Shown here: one piece after another, positions 39,867 to 41,246 of the stretch
Layout of the letters: every line of letters begins with the position of its first letter
Numbering within the stretch: the first letter of the stretch is position 1
Made by a program: the position numbers and the translations under genes
Source of the DNA: Frankia canadensis
GTDB taxonomy: Bacteria > Actinomycetota > Actinomycetes > Frankiales > Frankiaceae
Length of the DNA stretch: 41,246 bases
NCBI RefSeq assembly: GCF_900197875.1
Contig: NZ_FZMO01000335.1
Location: 1 to 41,246, forward strand
Reading direction: 5' to 3'
The notes under the pieces: model-generated
What the model saw: the letters and a program-made list of their open reading frames with translations, nothing else
Database searches by the model: none
Told to the model about the DNA's origin: nothing

Positions 39867-40043
39867 TCACATGGGAGGAAGTTTGAATCGAACCCCGGTG
39901 AGCTCCTCGGAGATGTCCCAGAGGCGGCGGCCGGTCTCGGTGTCCCTCGCCGAGGGCGCCAGGTCCACGACCTTGGGCGCGCCACGCAGCTCGGCCATGC
40001 CGCCGGGTCGCCGTTCCGCGGCACTTTCCGCCGAAAGTTCCAT
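39867..40043 (-). pseudogene. C-terminal remnant of an SDR gene
   Basis: 58 codons on the minus strand. The part AELRGAPKVVDLAPSARDTE, TGRRLWDISEELTGVRF matches the end of the long-SDR (protochlorophyllide-reductase-like) group, whose members close with LWDISEELTGV. The Rossmann domain and catalytic motifs are missing, and an AT-rich stretch (about 40040-40085) replaces them upstream. It is a decayed gene rather than a small protein. Confidence 0.7.
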
Positions 40044-40681
40044 ATCTCGATTTTAGCATGAATCTTTAATAAAGAAAACAGAGTCACGCTCCACTAGACC
40101 CGGTGCCGTCCGCGCCGACGAATACCGGCGCGGGCGGCGACATCCGTTTCAGGAGTCACCGGAAGGGGCGGCCCATGGCGCCTGGTAACGACCGTTGAAC
40201 GCCTGACCCCGAGCGGCACGCCGGAGATACTGGCCGCCACCACCACCACGGCGGCCTCCCCCCGGGTCCCTGATGTCGTTGGCGACGACCGCGCGGTGAC
40301 CGTCTGCACAGGGAGCAGACCCAATCCCTGATTACCCAACGGGATCTTGCTGTGGTGAGACCTGGAATCAGCGGCCTGGCTTCAGGGGCGGGCGGCGTTG
40401 TGTGGCGCGGTCGGGTGAGGCAGCGCTGCTGGAGTGCCAGGATCCGCACCTTCGCGACTGAGCCGGCCGACACCGCCGAGGACGGCCGGCACGGTTAGCA
40501 AGATCGGCGAGTTGGGACGTCACAACCGCGAAAAGCCCAGGTCCGACGGCATGAGACACCTACCCAACGCTCGACCGGTGGACCATGTGTACCAGCATCC
40601 GAACCGATTGATCTTGGTTGCTGGCCCTGAAATCGCTGTCCGACCGGTCGCTACCCGGACCCTGACCAGGGACGATGCCCA
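40044..40681. other. Gene-poor stretch
   Basis: About 640 bp. It opens with an AT-rich patch (to about 40085), unlike the local composition. A plus-strand frame ending at 40685 overlaps the next small ORF by 4 bp (GTGA). It codes for nothing recognisable; its last 44 codons, from ATG 40551, could be a small gene, but this is not supported by motif. No tRNA or mobile-element feature seen. Confidence 0.4.
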
Positions 40682-40864
40682 GTGACCGCGCCGACCTCTA
40701 CATTATCTAGCGAATCGAACACGTGTCCCGAATTCCTGGCGGCGTCGGACACTTCGGCCCGTCTCGTGACCGTGATCGTCGGCGTGGTGGTCGCGTTGAT
40801 GTTCTGCTTCGGGTTCGGCATGTCCTCGCGCTCGGGCTGCATCTGGGTGTTCCGATGTGCATAG
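40682..40864 (+). CDS. Small single-pass membrane peptide, hypothetical
   Basis: 60 codons from GTG 40682, overlapping an upstream stop by 4 bp. The N-terminal 28 residues are polar and Ser/Thr-rich. LVTVIVGVVVALMFCFGFGM is a clear membrane helix, and the tail SSRSGCIWVFRCA is short and basic with two Cys. No family recognised. A diverged second copy of its 5' part begins at 40926. The ribosome site is not obvious, so expression is uncertain. Confidence 0.4.
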   Translation: MTAPTSTLSSESNTCPEFLAASDTSARLVTVIVGVVVALMFCFGFGMSSRSGCIWVFRCA

Positions 40865-41021
40865 CGCCGCTGGTCGGCTGAGGAATGGTAGTGGAGGCAG
40901 CCGCTCCAAACAGTGACCTTGCCGGGTGATCGCGCTGACTAGAACATCATCGACAGAGGAGAGCAAGCGTTCCGAACGTCTGGCGGTCCGGGCATTTCTG
41001 GGCCGACAGGTGACCGTGATC
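40682..41021 (+). repeat. Diverged direct repeat, 96 bp, copies at 40682 and 40926
   Basis: 40682-40777 and 40926-41021 align without a gap. By hand count 62 of 96 bases match, including both ends (GTG start and GTGACCGTGATC). The second copy keeps an open frame of 43 codons to about 41057 but loses the membrane helix, running into the HepT-like gene instead. Confidence 0.65.
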
Positions 41022-41025
41022 ATGG

Positions 41026-41246
41026 TCAGTGCGGCTGGTCGAGTTGGCTGGCGATGAGCGGGAACTCCGCCTTGAGGAGCGTTGTCAGTTGCTCCTGAAG
41101 GTCGCGCAGCGCGGTCGTGGCGATGCGCCACACGATGGACCAGTCGACGTCGAAGTAGGTGTGCACGGCGATGTTGCGGAAGCCTGTGACCGATCGCCAC
41201 GGCACGTCCGGCCAGCGCGCGCGGATCTCGGGCGAGACTCGCCCGG
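41026..41246 (-). CDS. HepT-like HEPN-domain toxin/ribonuclease, 5' partial at right edge
   Basis: The last 72 codons of a minus-strand gene that runs off the window. It reads VPWRSVTGFRNIAVHTYFDV then DWSIVWRIATTALRDLQEQL. RNIAVHTY fits the Rx4HxY active-site motif of HepT (DUF86) HEPN proteins, and the VPW preceding it and the D-W following it are typical of the family. HepT pairs with the MntA-type minimal nucleotidyltransferase antitoxin, which AMPylates the Tyr of this motif in characterised systems. The partner is not in the window and would be expected just beyond the right edge. Confidence 0.8.
   Translation of the reverse strand, partial: GRVSPEIRARWPDVPWRSVTGFRNIAVHTYFDVDWSIVWRIATTALRDLQEQLTTLLKAEFPLIASQLDQPH

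Noticed and set aside
39870-39895. GGTTCGATTC resembling a tRNA T-arm on the minus strand
   Set aside because: The flanks do not form the T-stem and there is no acceptor or anticodon arm; the bases code for GVRF of the SDR remnant.

Overview
The window is about 41 kb of very GC-rich DNA with high third-position GC, GTG/TTG starts, LAL-type LuxR, MmyB-type XRE and TetR regulators, and a polycysteine leader peptide. It comes from an actinobacterium; a Frankia-like or related filamentous actinomycete is plausible, but no rRNA or marker gene fixes the genus.

Region 1 (1-13.1 kb) is the end of a type I polyketide synthase cluster. It holds the C-terminal half of one PKS protein (KR-ACP-docking, cut by the left edge), a terminal module (docking-KS-AT-KR-ACP-TE), an FAD-dependent tailoring monooxygenase, and a convergent LAL/LuxR-type activator. 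Both ketoreductase domains lack the catalytic tyrosine, so the last two condensations should leave unreduced beta-keto groups.

Region 2 (13.2-34 kb) is dominated by organosulfur-scavenging types of gene: an SsuD-like LLM flavin monooxygenase, an NtaA/SnaA/DszA-like LLM monooxygenase, a DszC/SfnB-like flavoprotein, an atypical acyl-CoA dehydrogenase, and a five-gene minus-strand operon (SDR, four-domain rhodanese, sulfonate-type ABC permease, ATPase and lipoprotein). A LysR gene diverges from that operon. It is preceded by a 21-residue leader peptide ending in three cysteine codons and by two mutually exclusive hairpins, which is the layout of a cysteine-sensing attenuator. Embedded in the region are a TetR/MFS pair with two matching 17-bp operators, and a patch (20.3-25.7 kb) of rearranged genes: a radical-SAM/SRPBCC chimera, an SDR with its middle deleted, and a 38-codon LLM gene reduced to its two ends.

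Region 3 (34-39.8 kb) has a small winged-helix-like protein, a methyltransferase behind a structured leader, a molybdopterin oxidoreductase with an AT-rich upstream island, and an SDR divergent from an MmyB-type XRE regulator.

Region 4 (39.8-41.2 kb) is gene-poor: an SDR C-terminal remnant, a small membrane peptide gene with a diverged second copy, and a HepT-like HEPN toxin gene running off the right edge. No tRNA, rRNA, CRISPR array or intact insertion sequence was seen.
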